Of a stretch of DNA of 31,720 nucleotides, positions 31,203 through 31,720 are shown in pieces. Every line of letters starts with the position of its first letter. The first letter of the stretch is position 1. The notes below the pieces were generated by a model. The model was not told the origin of the DNA, did not search any database, and was given only the letters and a program-made list of their open reading frames with translations. Location of the stretch: assembly GCA_008729055.1 (NCBI GenBank), contig SDUX01000038.1, forward strand, positions 1-31,720, in the 5' to 3' direction. This DNA comes from Pyropia haitanensis (Eukaryota; Rhodophyta; Bangiophyceae; Bangiales; Bangiaceae). The translations under genes and the position numbers were made by a program.

Positions 31203-31520
31203 CAGACAGCCAGGCCAGTAGTGCTACTGGAGCATGCAACCAGTAGGCTACTCCAACCAACTGGACAGGACCCCGCCAGTTGTGGTCTGGGGTGACGGGA
31301 GAGTAGTGCTACTCGTATCGAGTTGACCAAGGCAGACCAGTAGTACTACTGGGGCACGTGCCCAGTACTGCTAGGACCAAATTCACAGCACCCCTCCAGT
31401 GGTGACGACACCAGTAGTACTACTGGTGACCAGTTCAGACAGCCAGGCCAGAAGTGCTACTCGGGCATGCAACCAGTAGTGCTACTCGAACCAACAGGAC
31501 CCCGCCAGTTGTGGTCTGTG
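31203..31520 (+). repeat. Direct repeat within the satellite, 233-bp spacing
   Basis: A block of about 85 bp starting CAGACAGCCAGGCCAG occurs at 31203 and again at 31436. Both continue through GCATGCAACCAGTAG and end at CCCCGCCAGTTGTGGTCTG. The second copy has several substitutions and a short deletion. Confidence 0.8.
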
Positions 31521-31720
31521 CCCAGAGGCCCCTTGCTGACCATGTCAGTTAACCTCGGTGGCTGTTCTGAACTGGACACCAGTAGTACTACTTTGGTGTG
31601 CGTCACCAATGGAGGGGTGCTGTCGCATTTGGTCCGAGTCATACTGGGCACGTGCCCCAGTAGTACTACTGTCTGCCTTGGTCAACTCGATACGAGTAAG
31701 CACTACTCTCCCGTCACCCC
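31289..31720. repeat. Large imperfect inverted repeat (arms about 160 bp)
   Basis: Left arm 31289-31446 begins GGGGTGACGGGAGAGTAG; right arm 31559-31720 is its reverse complement and ends CTCTCCCGTCACCCC at the last base of the window. The arms agree over nearly their whole length with scattered substitutions and small indels. The central spacer is about 112 bp. Confidence 0.85.

Larger units (their letters stand above)
31030..31720. repeat. Palindromic satellite at the window edge
   Basis: About fourteen versions of the 16-bp palindrome CCAGTAGTACTACTGG occur in 690 bp (perfect or near-perfect copies for example at about 31214, 31339 and 31410). Degenerate forms include GAGTAGTGCTACTCG and CCAGTGGTGCTCCTGG. 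The motifs are spaced irregularly within longer repeats. There are no meaningful open frames. No telomeric TTAGGG-type repeat follows before the window ends. Confidence 0.85.

Noticed and set aside
31030..31720. CRISPR-like array
   Set aside because: The palindromes are irregularly spaced, lack uniform spacers and sit in a eukaryotic satellite with inverted arms.
31600..31720. Telomere repeats at the window edge
   Set aside because: No TTAGGG-like or other short G-rich tandem repeat is visible; the subtelomeric reading rests on the helicase and satellite only.

Overview
This window looks like a GC-rich eukaryotic nuclear genome, most likely fungal. The pointers are a Ty3/Gypsy element with a C-terminal chromodomain (chromovirus), a spliceosomal-type intron with a GTATGT donor, and a RecQ-type helicase whose N-terminus resembles the fungal OrsD/DUF3505 family, as in telomere-linked helicases. 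No prokaryotic operons, rRNA or tRNA were recognised. The species cannot be named from sequence alone. Most of the window is mobile or decayed accessory DNA rather than housekeeping genes.

Layout. 1-1390: GC-rich low-complexity DNA with a (GCC)12 run and a 37-bp triplicated repeat. About 1391-4585 (+): a broken gene with a P-loop NTPase front and a long open C-terminal part, possibly of the RHS/Crinkler NTPase-nuclease type. 4556-5190 (+): a decayed UPF1/SETX-like SF1 helicase fragment. 5200-9870: about 4.7 kb of extreme CCG/CGG-rich DNA with a 184-bp tandem duplication and possible remnants of a minus-strand Ala/Gly/Pro-rich protein. 9871-12363: no recognised gene; one clear hairpin. 12364-14722 (-): a two-exon, probably DDE-type transposase gene, cut off at its 5' side by the LTR element. 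14723-22016 (+): a young chromovirus (5' LTR, PBS, an extra zinc-finger ORF, gag, a candidate -1 frameshift site, pol with PR-RT-RH-IN-chromodomain, PPT, and a 3' LTR that stops early). 22018-23731: a perfect 234-bp tandem duplication, a cluster of TGCGTC motifs and a degenerate pyrimidine-rich repeat, together forming the upstream region of the next gene. 23732-30849 (+): a giant RecQ-family helicase gene with an N-terminal C2H2/OrsD-like region, split by one apparent frameshift. 31030-31720: a satellite of 16-bp palindromes arranged in a large inverted repeat that ends at the window edge.

How the parts relate. The order helicase gene, then palindromic satellite, then window end fits a subtelomere, although no telomeric repeat is visible. 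The retroelement has broken the transposase gene, and its right border falls exactly at the start of the tandem duplication upstream of the helicase. Nearly every broken frame in the window is broken in the same direction (one base missing). That either marks homopolymer under-calling in the assembly or a real deletion bias, and it should be settled before these genes are called pseudogenes.
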